A DNA stretch of 64,000 nt from Lutimonas zeaxanthinifaciens (GTDB lineage: Bacteria; Bacteroidota; Bacteroidia; Flavobacteriales; Flavobacteriaceae): positions 2,108,001 to 2,172,000 of the forward strand of contig NZ_CP129964.1 in assembly GCF_030503675.1 (NCBI RefSeq). The letters run 5' to 3'. This document shows positions 35,944 to 44,863 of the stretch, piece by piece. Position 1 is the first letter of the stretch; each line of letters begins with the position of its first letter. The position numbers were made by a program, and so were the translations under genes. The notes under the pieces were generated by a model. That model ran no database searches, was not told the origin of the DNA, and saw only the letters and a program-made list of their open reading frames with translations.

Positions 35944-38160
35944 CTATTTATCTAAATAAATCTCTACACGTCTGTTTGCCTGACGTCCTTTTCTTGTGTT
36001 GTTATCTCCTATTGGTTTAGATGAACCATAACCAACTGCCCTTATATTCTCAGCAGGGAAACCATTTTCAACAAGATAATTTCTTACAGCATCTGCTCGC
36101 TTTTGAGAGAGCTCATTATTGATCTTGTCGCTTCCTGTGTTATCTGTATGTCCTTCCACTACAAATTTTGAAGCGTGGTATTCGGCTAAAATCCTGTCAA
36201 TGCCCTCAAGTCTGATATTAGTTTCATCCGTAAATGCATCAGCACCAGTTTTAAAATAGATGGCTCTTGCCAAATCTGTGATTTCCTTCTGAACCTCCGC
36301 CGTTACGATCGGACATCCATAATTCTCGGCAACACCTGCCACATTCGGGCATTTATCCTGATCATCAGGTACACCATCGCCATCAGCATCCTTTACAGGA
36401 CATCCTTTGTTTTCAATTGGCCCTGCTTCATTTGGGCATTCATCCTTAGAATCCATAACGCCGTCACCATCCGTATCCGGGCATCCGTTGAATTGCTCTA
36501 ATCCTGCCTCATTCGGACACATATCTTCTTTATCAATAAATCCATCACCATCGGTATCCGGACATCCGTTGAATTTAGCCGGACCGGCTTCGTTAGGACA
36601 TTTATCTTCTGAGTCCATGATTCCGTCTCCATCTGTATCAGGACAACCATTGAATTCCTCAAGACCAGCTTCCTCTGGACACTGATCATGCTTATCTTTA
36701 ACACCATCACCGTCTGTATCTTTTCCTCCTAAGTTAAAATTCAAACCAATCATAAACATTTGAGTGGTCATTTCATAGGCAACTTCTGATCCTGGTATTT
36801 TTCCTAATGGATTATTTTCTGCATCCCATGGCCCGTCAGGGAATCCGTCCTGGTTAAAGTCAATTGCAGGTATCGGGCTCAATAGATTTCCACTTGTTTT
36901 GCCATCGCTCATACCATAATGATATACTGCATCCAATCTGAAGTTTTCAGTAAATTCGTAGGAAAGACCGAATTGGAAAGCGTGAGCAATAATAGCTGTT
37001 GCCGGAGTTGAGAAGAAAGCTAACTCATCCTGAATAGGATTTGAACTGTAGGTATAACCAAATCTCAATGGTAATCTTTCAATCGCTTTTAACTGAAGTC
37101 CGGCAGAAACCACCGAAATATTTTGCCATCCAAAACCATTTACAGCTCCCGTGGGAATTTCTTGTCTAAGAATTGGGTTTAACTGGGTTTCCCAACCGTA
37201 TTTTTCAAATCCTTCTGTACTTTCATAATCCACATAACGATAGTCCACTGCGATATCAACTATCCCTTTTGAATAGCCAAGACCTATTGAATAAATCGCT
37301 GGATAATTCATTGTAAACTGTACGTTGTCAGCTGAGGAACCATCAAGGTAGGTATTCTCAAAATCAAACTCATTAAAGAATTGAGGCGACTTGTAAGAAG
37401 CACCTATTTTAAACCCGTTTAAAGAATCATAGAACAATCCTACCTGGCCTCCAAATCCGGTTGTTGAAGCCGATTTACTTACTGGATAACCCAAAGTCTG
37501 ACTAGGTCTGGCCAATGGGTTGGGTTCTAAAATCAAAGAAGCATAATTAAAGGTTGGCTGTAAACCAATGGAGAATTTTTCTGAAAAATTATAAGCCCAG
37601 GTAAAACCAACTTGTAAAAGCATATATTCAGAATGCAGTCTTCCAAAACCCATCAGATTTTGGGGATATAAAATAGCATTTGAACTATTTGGATCCCAAT
37701 TTGGATTGGGATTGCCACTGGCGTCAACAGGTAAATTTGTTTCTTGAGGAAAATCTACCCCAAAACCACTAATACCAAAAGCAGAAACACCAAAGGTATG
37801 GTTTGAATCTTCTTTACCCCAGGCAAAACCAATCGCCGGCATTGGATTCCATCCTAATTCAGATTTGGTTTTTCCGAAAGTGCCGGGTGCTCCTTCTCCA
37901 AGCATTCCCGGAGGAAGCGATGAACTCAACTCAGGTACACCTTCAAAGGCCCCGATATCAAATTTTAGTATTGAACCGTCAAATACAGATAGTGCCGCAG
38001 GGTTCCACTGCATTGCGCCACTGATATCAAGAGGTTGTGCCGTTGCAGCACCACCCATAGACATGTTTACAGCGCCAACACCCTGCATCAGATGCCCTGT
38101 TTGTGCCATTGCAACACTACTGACAAGGATTAAAAATAGCTTGATTGTTTTATGTATCAT
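35944..38160 (-). CDS. FadL-like outer-membrane barrel fused to TSP3 repeats and an OmpA domain
   Basis: The protein has 738 residues with a signal peptide (about 1-19, ending VAMAQ). Residues 20 to about 475 resemble the OmpP1/FadL transport barrel (GAVNMSMGGAATAQPLD and NPAALSVFDG near the N-terminus, then SFNYEFT-like strands). Five thrombospondin type 3 calcium-binding repeats (DTDGDGVKDKHDQCP and variants) form a stalk. The C-terminal OmpA domain (VVEGHTDNTGSDKINNELSQ, then NRRVEIYL) should bind peptidoglycan. It is probably a hydrophobic-substrate channel tethered to the cell wall. It is monocistronic, with its own terminator. Confidence 0.82.
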   Translation of the reverse strand: MIHKTIKLFLILVSSVAMAQTGHLMQGVGAVNMSMGGAATAQPLDISGAMQWNPAALSVFDGSILKFDIGAFEGVPELSSSLPPGMLGEGAPGTFGKTKSELGWNPMPAIGFAWGKEDSNHTFGVSAFGISGFGVDFPQETNLPVDASGNPNPNWDPNSSNAILYPQNLMGFGRLHSEYMLLQVGFTWAYNFSEKFSIGLQPTFNYASLILEPNPLARPSQTLGYPVSKSASTTGFGGQVGLFYDSLNGFKIGASYKSPQFFNEFDFENTYLDGSSADNVQFTMNYPAIYSIGLGYSKGIVDIAVDYRYVDYESTEGFEKYGWETQLNPILRQEIPTGAVNGFGWQNISVVSAGLQLKAIERLPLRFGYTYSSNPIQDELAFFSTPATAIIAHAFQFGLSYEFTENFRLDAVYHYGMSDGKTSGNLLSPIPAIDFNQDGFPDGPWDAENNPLGKIPGSEVAYEMTTQMFMIGLNFNLGGKDTDGDGVKDKHDQCPEEAGLEEFNGCPDTDGDGIMDSEDKCPNEAGPAKFNGCPDTDGDGFIDKEDMCPNEAGLEQFNGCPDTDGDGVMDSKDECPNEAGPIENKGCPVKDADGDGVPDDQDKCPNVAGVAENYGCPIVTAEVQKEITDLARAIYFKTGADAFTDETNIRLEGIDRILAEYHASKFVVEGHTDNTGSDKINNELSQKRADAVRNYLVENGFPAENIRAVGYGSSKPIGDNNTRKGRQANRRVEIYLDK

Positions 38161-38259
38161 AATGATTAAATTTGTGACGCCATTTATATTTTTAAATACC
38201 TACATTTAATTAAAAAGATTCGTAGGATTTTTTGAACAGGCGTATCTGTTATTTTGTAC

Positions 38260-38267
38260 CAAATTTA
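38260..38267 (-). promoter_or_regulatory. -7 box (TAAATTTG on the minus strand) of the OmpA-fusion gene
   Basis: It is an exact TANNTTTG match on the minus strand, 100 bases before the ATG at 38160, so the leader would be about 90 bases. Tentative because of that distance and the missing -33 element. Confidence 0.35.
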
Positions 38268-38361
38268 GTATCAACCGTTACATATTATTGTGACAAATAT
38301 CATTTAATTTGCCTTTGTAATGATAGTTACATAAGCTATATTTAAGACCTAAAATAATCAT

Positions 38362-38883
38362 ATGGATATCAATAAGATCATTGAATTACTCGCATATACT
38401 TTGCCAGCTATCGTTACCGGGCTTGTTGCCTTGTATTTCTTTAAGAGTTTCACGGCCAATGAAGATAAAAGAAGAACGTACCTCCTGCGAAAAGATTCCC
38501 AGCAGCATGTATTGCCTCTTCGATTGCAGGCATTTGAGAGACTGGTTCTGTTTCTTGAAAGAATTTCACTTTCAAAATTATTGATCAGGATTAAACCAAC
38601 AACAAATGATGCTGAAAAATACGGGCATAAACTGATTGGTATCGTTGAACAGGAATTCGAACATAATCTCGCTCAACAGATCTATGTTTCAGAAACTGCA
38701 TGGAAAGCTGTTGTCACCTCTAAAAACCTCGTAGTCAAAATTATAAGAACCACAGCTGCAAAGGATGGAATTGAAACTGCTGAACAGTTAAGAGAAGAAA
38801 TTCTAAAAAACCTGGCAAAGAATGAAGGACCGAGTAATGCGGCTATTTCTTATTTAAAAATTGAAGTCAAAAAAATATTCTAA
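38362..38883 (+). CDS. small membrane-anchored protein of unknown function
   Basis: The protein has 173 residues. One transmembrane helix near the N-terminus (about 10-28) is followed by a basic, helical cytoplasmic part (RRTYLLRKDSQQHVLPLRLQ, then AFERLVLFLERI) with a long amphipathic region to the end. I recognise it only as a type of protein seen in flavobacteria. The MBL-fold gene starts 4 bases after its stop, so they are probably co-transcribed. The function is unknown. Confidence 0.7.
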   Translation: MDINKIIELLAYTLPAIVTGLVALYFFKSFTANEDKRRTYLLRKDSQQHVLPLRLQAFERLVLFLERISLSKLLIRIKPTTNDAEKYGHKLIGIVEQEFEHNLAQQIYVSETAWKAVVTSKNLVVKIIRTTAAKDGIETAEQLREEILKNLAKNEGPSNAAISYLKIEVKKIF

Positions 38884-38887
38884 TATT

Positions 38888-39673
38888 ATGTTTAAGAAAT
38901 CAATACTTAATTTTCGCCGGCAATTTCTTGTTTTTACAGGTTTGTTTTTTTTCCTGACAGCATGGTCCCAAAGGCCTGATGCGGACATCTTTAAGATGGA
39001 AGGCAAGGAATTGACCATTCAACCCATACTGCACGGAACTTTGGCACTTGAATATGACGGGAAAGTAATTTATGTGGATCCTTATGGTGGTGCGAAAGCC
39101 TTTGAAGGCATTAAGAAACCTGATCTTATTTTGATCACCGATATTCACGGTGACCATCTGAATGAAAAAACACTGGACGGACTAGGTGTTGAAGGCGTTA
39201 CCATAGTTGCCCCTCAGGCCGTAGCCGATCAAATCTCTGAAAAATATAAAAATCAGCTGGTCATACTTTCAAATGGGAATAAAAAATCTTTGATGGGTAT
39301 AGATATTCTGGCTATTCCGATGTATAACCTTCCTGAATCCGATGATGCAAAACATGTAAAAGGAAGGGGAAATGGCTATCTGCTGAATCTGACAGGAAAA
39401 AGCATATATATCTCGGGAGATACAGCCGATATTCCTGAAATGAGAAACTTAAATGATATTGATATCGCATTTGTGTGTATGAACCTTCCCTATACAATGG
39501 ATATTAATCAGGCGGCCAGTGCCGTTCTTGATTTTAAACCAAAAATCGTTTATCCTTACCATTACAGGGGGCGACCTGAAATTAGTGATACTGAAGCCTT
39601 TGGCAAACTGGTGAATGCTAAAAACAAGGACATTGAGGTTAGATTAAGGAACTGGTACCCCGAATACGAATAA
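38888..39673 (+). CDS. secreted MBL-fold (metallo-beta-lactamase-like) hydrolase
   Basis: The protein has 261 residues from the ATG at 38888; a longer in-frame start would overlap the previous gene. A signal peptide (ending TAWSQ) directs export. The fold resembles the UPF0173/UlaG-like group: TLALEYDGKVIYVDPYGG, the metal motif LITDIHGDHLNEKTL and a second metal Asp in YISGDTADIPEM, then YPYHYRGRPE. The substrate is unknown. The usual HxHxDH is reduced to DIHGDH here, as in other members of this subgroup. Confidence 0.8.
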   Translation: MFKKSILNFRRQFLVFTGLFFFLTAWSQRPDADIFKMEGKELTIQPILHGTLALEYDGKVIYVDPYGGAKAFEGIKKPDLILITDIHGDHLNEKTLDGLGVEGVTIVAPQAVADQISEKYKNQLVILSNGNKKSLMGIDILAIPMYNLPESDDAKHVKGRGNGYLLNLTGKSIYISGDTADIPEMRNLNDIDIAFVCMNLPYTMDINQAASAVLDFKPKIVYPYHYRGRPEISDTEAFGKLVNAKNKDIEVRLRNWYPEYE

Positions 39674-39708
39674 CAAATAGGTTGTATTAATTGTTCCGAG
39701 TGCATCAA

Positions 39709-41070
39709 TCAGTGTATCGCACTGATGATATCGTGTTTGGTAATAATATGGTATTGGTCATTACCCATATCCACAATTACTGCCTGATTACTCTTATGAA
39801 TAAGTGCTGATATCTTTTCTATGGAAACATTATTTTTCACTATTGGGTAAGGTTTACCCATGATTTCTTTAATAGGTTTATCTGCGATCAACTTATCTTC
39901 AAAATACAGGCGAAACAAACTACTTTCATCCAAAGAACCTACTATTCCGCTGGCATCCATCACCGGTAATTGTGAAATTTCATATTTTCTCATTCTCTCA
40001 ATGGCATGGGAAACCAATTCCTCGGTTTTAACTGAAACCAACTCTGACCCTATTTTGTTTCTGATCAGGTCAGAAGCAACTGCAATCTCTTCATCCAGAA
40101 ATCCCCTTTCACGCATCCAGTCATCGTTAAACATTTTACCAACATAACGACTACCATGATCATGAAACAATACCACAACCACGTCATCTGGTTTAAAATG
40201 CTCCTTTAACTGCAAGACCCCTTTGATCGCCGAGCCTGCCGAGTTTCCCACAAAGATTCCTTCCTCTCTCGCCAGTTTCCTTGTATAGACGGCCCCATCC
40301 TTATCCGTGACCTTTTCAAAGCCATCGATAATATCAAAATCGACATTTTTAGGAAGAATGTCTTCTCCTATACCTTCAGTGATATAGGAATAGATCTCAT
40401 TCTGATCAAAAATCCCGGTCTCATGGTACTTTTTAAATACCGAACCATAGGTATCGATTCCCCATATTTTTATGTCCGGATTTTTTTCTTTTAAGTATTT
40501 CCCAACGCCTGAAATCGTCCCTCCGGTTCCTACGCCTACCACAAAATGAGTTACTTTTCCATCTGTCTGTTTCCAGATTTCCGGACCGGTACTTTCATAA
40601 TGCGCTGCCGTATTCGATAAGTTGTCATACTGCAAGGCATACCAGGAGTTCGGTGTTTCCTCTGACAACCTTTTGGAAACTGAATAATAGGACCTGGGAT
40701 CGTCAGGTTCAACATGTGTTGGACAAACCACAACTTCGGCTCCCAGCGCTTTTAAAATGTCTATTTTTTCCTTTGACTGTTTGTCTGCAATAACAAAAAT
40801 ACATTTATACCCTTTTATGTTTGCTGCAATGGCAAGCCCCATTCCCGTATTTCCTGAAGTGCCTTCTATGATGGTTCCTCCCGGTTTCAGCAGACCTGCT
40901 TCTTCTGCATCTTCAATCATTTTGAGAGCCATCCTGTCTTTGACTGAATTTCCTGGATTAAAGGTCTCAACCTTTGCAAGTACCAGGGCGTCAATGTCCT
41001 CTACAATTTTATTGAGTTTTACCATTGGAGTATTTCCAATTGTTTCCAAAATATTTTCAGCGTATTCCAT
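39709..41070 (-). CDS. cystathionine beta-synthase-like PLP enzyme with CBS domains
   Basis: The protein has 453 residues starting at ATG 41070; a longer TTG frame begins inside the promoter. The PLP fold II domain (1 to about 320) has the Schiff-base Lys in FNPGNSVKDRMALKM, the Ser/Thr loop GTSGNTGMGLAIAA and the phosphate loop VGVGTGGTISGVGKY. Two CBS domains follow (about 330-453). This layout matches cystathionine beta-synthase and the related cysteine synthases with a CBS pair. It joins serine or O-acetylserine with a thiol donor; which one is not decidable here. Confidence 0.88.
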   Translation of the reverse strand: MEYAENILETIGNTPMVKLNKIVEDIDALVLAKVETFNPGNSVKDRMALKMIEDAEEAGLLKPGGTIIEGTSGNTGMGLAIAANIKGYKCIFVIADKQSKEKIDILKALGAEVVVCPTHVEPDDPRSYYSVSKRLSEETPNSWYALQYDNLSNTAAHYESTGPEIWKQTDGKVTHFVVGVGTGGTISGVGKYLKEKNPDIKIWGIDTYGSVFKKYHETGIFDQNEIYSYITEGIGEDILPKNVDFDIIDGFEKVTDKDGAVYTRKLAREEGIFVGNSAGSAIKGVLQLKEHFKPDDVVVVLFHDHGSRYVGKMFNDDWMRERGFLDEEIAVASDLIRNKIGSELVSVKTEELVSHAIERMRKYEISQLPVMDASGIVGSLDESSLFRLYFEDKLIADKPIKEIMGKPYPIVKNNVSIEKISALIHKSNQAVIVDMGNDQYHIITKHDIISAIH

Positions 41071-41088
41071 AAAAAGATGTGTTACATA

Positions 41089-41096
41089 CAAATTTA
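41089..41096 (-). promoter_or_regulatory. -7 box (TAAATTTG on the minus strand) of the cystathionine beta-synthase-like gene
   Basis: It is an exact TANNTTTG match on the minus strand 18 bases before ATG 41070. It contains the alternative TTG start, which argues against that start. Confidence 0.55.
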
Positions 41097-41139
41097 AGGA
41101 AAATATTTGCTGGGAAATTAAATACTTTTTCGGTGACTC

Positions 41140-42150
41140 TCAGGAAAACATTGCCGGAAAAGCCTCCCTAGGATCCATGCGACGTACATTGAGGCGGAAC
41201 ATGGATTTTGCAAATCCCAGGCCATATCCAAAAAACTGGGTATAAACCGCCAGGACACTTAAAATTGAAACCAGAACATTTTTTGACTTCATCATTGCAT
41301 CCGTAAAAACGGCTATGGTGTAAAGCAAATAAATTAGCAGAAATGGATAGAGCCCAGCAAAGTAAAGCAAAAGTGAAACAACCAAACCAACTACAAAAAA
41401 TGTGGGAAACCAATAGGTCAATTTTGCTGTACCTACATGTATTTTGTTTAAAATGGGCCTCGCTCGTCCAAAACTTCTGGTTTGTCTGAAAAAAGCCAGC
41501 CAGGAGGTTCTTCTTTTGTGATAGACAAATGCCTCGGGAATAAGCTTTAAAGAAAATCCTTTTTCGATTAATTTAAAGTTTAAATCAATATCTTCCCCAA
41601 TACGCTGTTTTGAAAATCCGCCCGTAGAATGAAAAGCCCTTTTAGAAAGCCCCATATTAAAACTTCTCAATTGAAATTTTCTTTTGCTGGTCTCCCTGTT
41701 TCTTAGCCCTCCAGTGGTCAGGAAGGAAGTCATACTGTAATTGATTGCCTTTTGCCATCTGCTAAAACTCTCATGAGCAGCATCTGGCCCGCCATAGGCA
41801 TCAACAAATGCTTCTTTCAGTTCACTTTTAATTATATCAAGGTAGCCTGATGGTAAGAGGCAATCCGAATCAAGAATAATAAAATAATTTCCTGACGCCC
41901 TCTGCATTCCATAGTTTCTGCTATCTCCGGGTCCGGAATTGCTTTTAAAACAATATTTAATGTCGATCTTTTCCTCGTATTTCTTCACAACTTCCCGGCT
42001 CGTTCTGGTTGAACCATCCTCTACAATAATAACTTCGGTAGATTCAAAACCCGAAACGTTAACCAAAGACTCAAGCAACTCATCGAGTTCCTCAGGTCTG
42101 TTGAATACGGGTATAATGATAGAAAACTGCAATTGATTACGTTTCAGCAA
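41140..42150 (-). CDS. glycosyltransferase family 2
   Basis: The protein has 336 residues from a TTG at 42150; a TTG six codons later (42132) would start MQFSIIIPVFNRP and is equally possible. The GT-A fold is shown by FSIIIPVFNRPEELDELLES, IIVEDGSTRTS and the DXD-like metal motif ILDSDCLLPSG. The acceptor-side EDIDLNFKLIEKG (ED motif) is present. Two to three transmembrane helices close the protein. It probably transfers a sugar to a lipid or polysaccharide at the inner membrane face. No ATG fits the N-terminus. Confidence 0.85.
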   Translation of the reverse strand: MLKRNQLQFSIIIPVFNRPEELDELLESLVNVSGFESTEVIIVEDGSTRTSREVVKKYEEKIDIKYCFKSNSGPGDSRNYGMQRASGNYFIILDSDCLLPSGYLDIIKSELKEAFVDAYGGPDAAHESFSRWQKAINYSMTSFLTTGGLRNRETSKRKFQLRSFNMGLSKRAFHSTGGFSKQRIGEDIDLNFKLIEKGFSLKLIPEAFVYHKRRTSWLAFFRQTRSFGRARPILNKIHVGTAKLTYWFPTFFVVGLVVSLLLYFAGLYPFLLIYLLYTIAVFTDAMMKSKNVLVSILSVLAVYTQFFGYGLGFAKSMFRLNVRRMDPREAFPAMFS

Positions 42151-42166
42151 AGGTTAAAAAAAAAAC

Positions 42167-42196
42167 GGGAAAATTTAACTTTAATTAAATTTTCCC
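42167..42196 (-). terminator. rho-independent terminator of fabI
   Basis: GGGAAAATTTAA (42167-42178) pairs perfectly with TTAAATTTTCCC (42185-42196). On the minus strand a T run follows. It lies 31 bases after the fabI stop and directly before the glycosyltransferase start. Confidence 0.87.
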
Positions 42197-42226
42197 ATTC
42201 ATTATTTATTAAATAAATCCTGAAGC

Positions 42227-43048
42227 TTATTCCTCTTCTCCTTCCATAAATCCTTCCATGATAACGTCACTGATTCCCATATTGGAAAATCCTCCGTCAT
42301 GGAACAAATTCTGAAGCGTTACCTTCTTTGTCAAATCCGAAAATAAGGAAATTGTATAATCCGCGCATTCGAGTGCCGTGGCATTGCCCAAGGGTGACAT
42401 TTTCTCAGCATAGCTTAAAAATCCTCCAAAACCTTTTACTCCGCTACCGGCTGTAGTAGGCGTCGGAGACTGAGAAATTGTGTTGACACGAACCTTATGG
42501 TCTCTTCCAAAAAAGTACCCGAAACTCCTCGCAATGGATTCCAGATATGCCTTGTTATCGGCCATGTCATTATAATCTGGAAAAACCCTTTGTGCCGCCA
42601 TGTAAGTCAGTGCTACAATTGAACCCCAGTCATTCATGGCCTTTTTATTGTACAGAACGTTCATTACACGATGAAACGACAAGGCTGATACATCAAATCC
42701 TTTATGTGTAAAATCATAATTTGATTGTGTATAGTGCTTACCTTTTCTCACGTTGATCGACATCCCGATGGAATGAAGTACAAAATCTATTTTTCCCCCT
42801 AATACCTCCATGGACTTTTCAATTAAATTCTCCAAATCCTCCATGGATGTTGCATCAGCAGGAATAATTTCAGAACCCGTATCCTTTGCCAATTGATTGA
42901 TTGCTCCCATTCGCATTGCAATAGGTGCGTTGGTCAAAACAAACGTAGCCCCTTCTTCATGAGCTCTTTCTGCAACTTTCCATGCAATAGAATCTTCATT
43001 CAGCGCTCCAAAAATGATTCCTTTTTTTCCTTTTAATAGATTGTACAT
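42227..43048 (-). CDS. fabI: enoyl-[acyl-carrier-protein] reductase FabI
   Basis: It reduces trans-2-enoyl-ACP with NADH in the last step of fatty-acid elongation. The protein has 273 residues. A Rossmann start GIIFGALNEDSIAWKVAERA is present (atypical glycine motif of FabI). Catalytic residues are the Tyr in TYMAAQRV and the Tyr-x6-Lys in YNDMADNKAYLE. It is the classical triclosan-target type. It has its own promoter and terminator. Confidence 0.95.
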   Translation of the reverse strand: MYNLLKGKKGIIFGALNEDSIAWKVAERAHEEGATFVLTNAPIAMRMGAINQLAKDTGSEIIPADATSMEDLENLIEKSMEVLGGKIDFVLHSIGMSINVRKGKHYTQSNYDFTHKGFDVSALSFHRVMNVLYNKKAMNDWGSIVALTYMAAQRVFPDYNDMADNKAYLESIARSFGYFFGRDHKVRVNTISQSPTPTTAGSGVKGFGGFLSYAEKMSPLGNATALECADYTISLFSDLTKKVTLQNLFHDGGFSNMGISDVIMEGFMEGEEE

Positions 43049-43112
43049 ATGATATAGTTTAATTGTTGTATTTATGATAAATATGTTTAACCTTCAGCGT
43101 CAAAAACAGGCC

Positions 43113-43120
43113 CAAAGTTA
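43113..43120 (-). promoter_or_regulatory. -7 box (TAACTTTG on the minus strand) of fabI
   Basis: It is an exact TANNTTTG match about 64 bases before the fabI ATG, just after the recN stop. No -33 TTG at standard spacing was seen. Confidence 0.4.
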
Positions 43121-43139
43121 AAAGAATATTTTTAACATA

Positions 43140-44792
43140 TTAAGATAATAATTGTCTGGCATGAGCCAGCGCTGATTCACTTAATTTACTTCCACCAAGC
43201 ATTTCGGCCAGTTCTACAAGTCGCTCATCCTCATTCATCAGTTTTATATTCGAGCTAATTCCTGTCTTGACTTCCTTTTTGAAAACCTTGAAATGATGGT
43301 GCCCTTTTGCCGCCACCTGGGGCAAATGTGTAATGGTGATCACCTGCATGTTTTCACTCATTTTCTGCATAACTTCCGCTATACGGTTAGACACTTCTCC
43401 TGATACTCCGGAGTCAATCTCATCAAAAATAATAGCAGGAAGGTCCGAATAGTCTGAAAGTATCGATTTTACAGCCAGCATTATTCGTGACATCTCACCC
43501 CCGGAGGCAACCTTTTTCAGAGTTTCATAGGTCTTGCCCTTATCGGAAGACATTAAAAATGTAAGACGATCCTGTCCGTTGAATAGAAATTCTTTCGATT
43601 TCTCCAGATTAATGGAAAGACGTGTGTTCTTCATCTCCAGTCTTTTCAAGGTATTCTCCATCAAAGAAATGAATTCAGGAATGGCCTTAACTCTGCTTTG
43701 ATACAAGCGCCCACCAAGTTGCTTCAATTGATTCTCAATGGTTCGAATTTCTTTTAGAATATCCTCGATATGTTCTTCCGCATGCTCAACACCTTCAATC
43801 TTGACCTTATACTGATCCCTTACTTCAATTAGAGATGTAACATCCTGAACAAGGTGTTTTTTTTGGAGGTTGTAAATTAATTGAAGCCTCTCATCGACCT
43901 CCTCCATCAAACCTGGATCATAAACCAGCTGATCATTTTCATTTTCAATTTCGCCAAGGATATCCTTGAATTCGATCAAAAGGCTTTCAAGCCTTCCATA
44001 TAAGCTTTCATACAATTCTGAATAAGCTGAAATCCGATTCAGACTCTGGCTCATTTCAGACAATTGGCTCAAAGTTCCCATGGATTCTCTTTCTGACAAA
44101 CCAATGATTTCAGACAATTTGGCCTTGATCTCTTCTACATGTGACAATTTTTCCAGTTCTTTCTCAAGTATTTCCTGCTCATCCGGTTTCAAATTTGCTT
44201 TTTCCAGTTCTTCCCAAAGAAAAAGATGGTAATCGTACTCTTTTCTTGCTTCCGCTTGATTTATCTTAATTCTTTCAAGTTCTTTTTCAATCGTTCTTAA
44301 TTCCCGATAGGTTCTTTGATAATCCTCTAGTAATTTCTCATTTCCGGCCAGGGAATCAATAATGTGATATTGATAGCCAGCATCTGCCAGTTGCAGGGTT
44401 TCATGCTGGGAATGAATATCAATGAGCCGGCTGCTCAGATCATTTAGTATCGTTAAGTTGACAGGAGTATCATTGATAAAAGCTCTTGACTTACCATTGG
44501 GAAGAATCTCCCGTCGAATGATGACAATGGAATCATAGTCGAGGTCGTTAGCCTCAAAAAAGTTTTGAAGATGGTAATTCTCTATCTGGAAATCTGCCTC
44601 AATGACACACTTTTTCGCTTTATCATAAACCAGAGAATTATCCGCTCTTTTCCCTAAGACCAGAGCCAGACCTCCCAGCAGTATAGATTTTCCGGCACCC
44701 GTCTCACCTGTTATAATTGACAAACCAGATTTAAAATCTACCTTAAGATTTTCGATTAATGCATAATTCTTTATGGATAGAGATGAAAGCAT
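43140..44792 (-). CDS. recN: DNA repair protein RecN
   Basis: It is an SMC-like ATPase acting in double-strand break repair. The protein has 550 residues. The N-terminus MLSSLSIKNYALIENLKVDF and Walker A ITGETGAGKSILLGGLALVL (split motifs) are standard. A long coiled coil (150-370) follows, then the signature ASGGEMSRIMLAVKSIL and Walker B PAIIFDEIDSGVSGE, and QVITITHLPQVAA. It is the last gene of the cluster bamD-rpoZ-coaBC-DUF4835-recN. Confidence 0.96.
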   Translation of the reverse strand: MLSSLSIKNYALIENLKVDFKSGLSIITGETGAGKSILLGGLALVLGKRADNSLVYDKAKKCVIEADFQIENYHLQNFFEANDLDYDSIVIIRREILPNGKSRAFINDTPVNLTILNDLSSRLIDIHSQHETLQLADAGYQYHIIDSLAGNEKLLEDYQRTYRELRTIEKELERIKINQAEARKEYDYHLFLWEELEKANLKPDEQEILEKELEKLSHVEEIKAKLSEIIGLSERESMGTLSQLSEMSQSLNRISAYSELYESLYGRLESLLIEFKDILGEIENENDQLVYDPGLMEEVDERLQLIYNLQKKHLVQDVTSLIEVRDQYKVKIEGVEHAEEHIEDILKEIRTIENQLKQLGGRLYQSRVKAIPEFISLMENTLKRLEMKNTRLSINLEKSKEFLFNGQDRLTFLMSSDKGKTYETLKKVASGGEMSRIMLAVKSILSDYSDLPAIIFDEIDSGVSGEVSNRIAEVMQKMSENMQVITITHLPQVAAKGHHHFKVFKKEVKTGISSNIKLMNEDERLVELAEMLGGSKLSESALAHARQLLS

Positions 44793-44863
44793 GCTACTAC
44801 TTGGTTGAATAATTTAAAACTAATAAACAATTACGGAGAAAAAAATACTTTTCCGGATAAAAA

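Noticed and set aside
36341-36720. Regular repeated DNA that might be taken for a CRISPR or satellite array
   Set aside because: The repetition follows the protein-level TSP3 repeats of the OmpA fusion; unit identity at DNA level is imperfect and in frame with the coding sequence.
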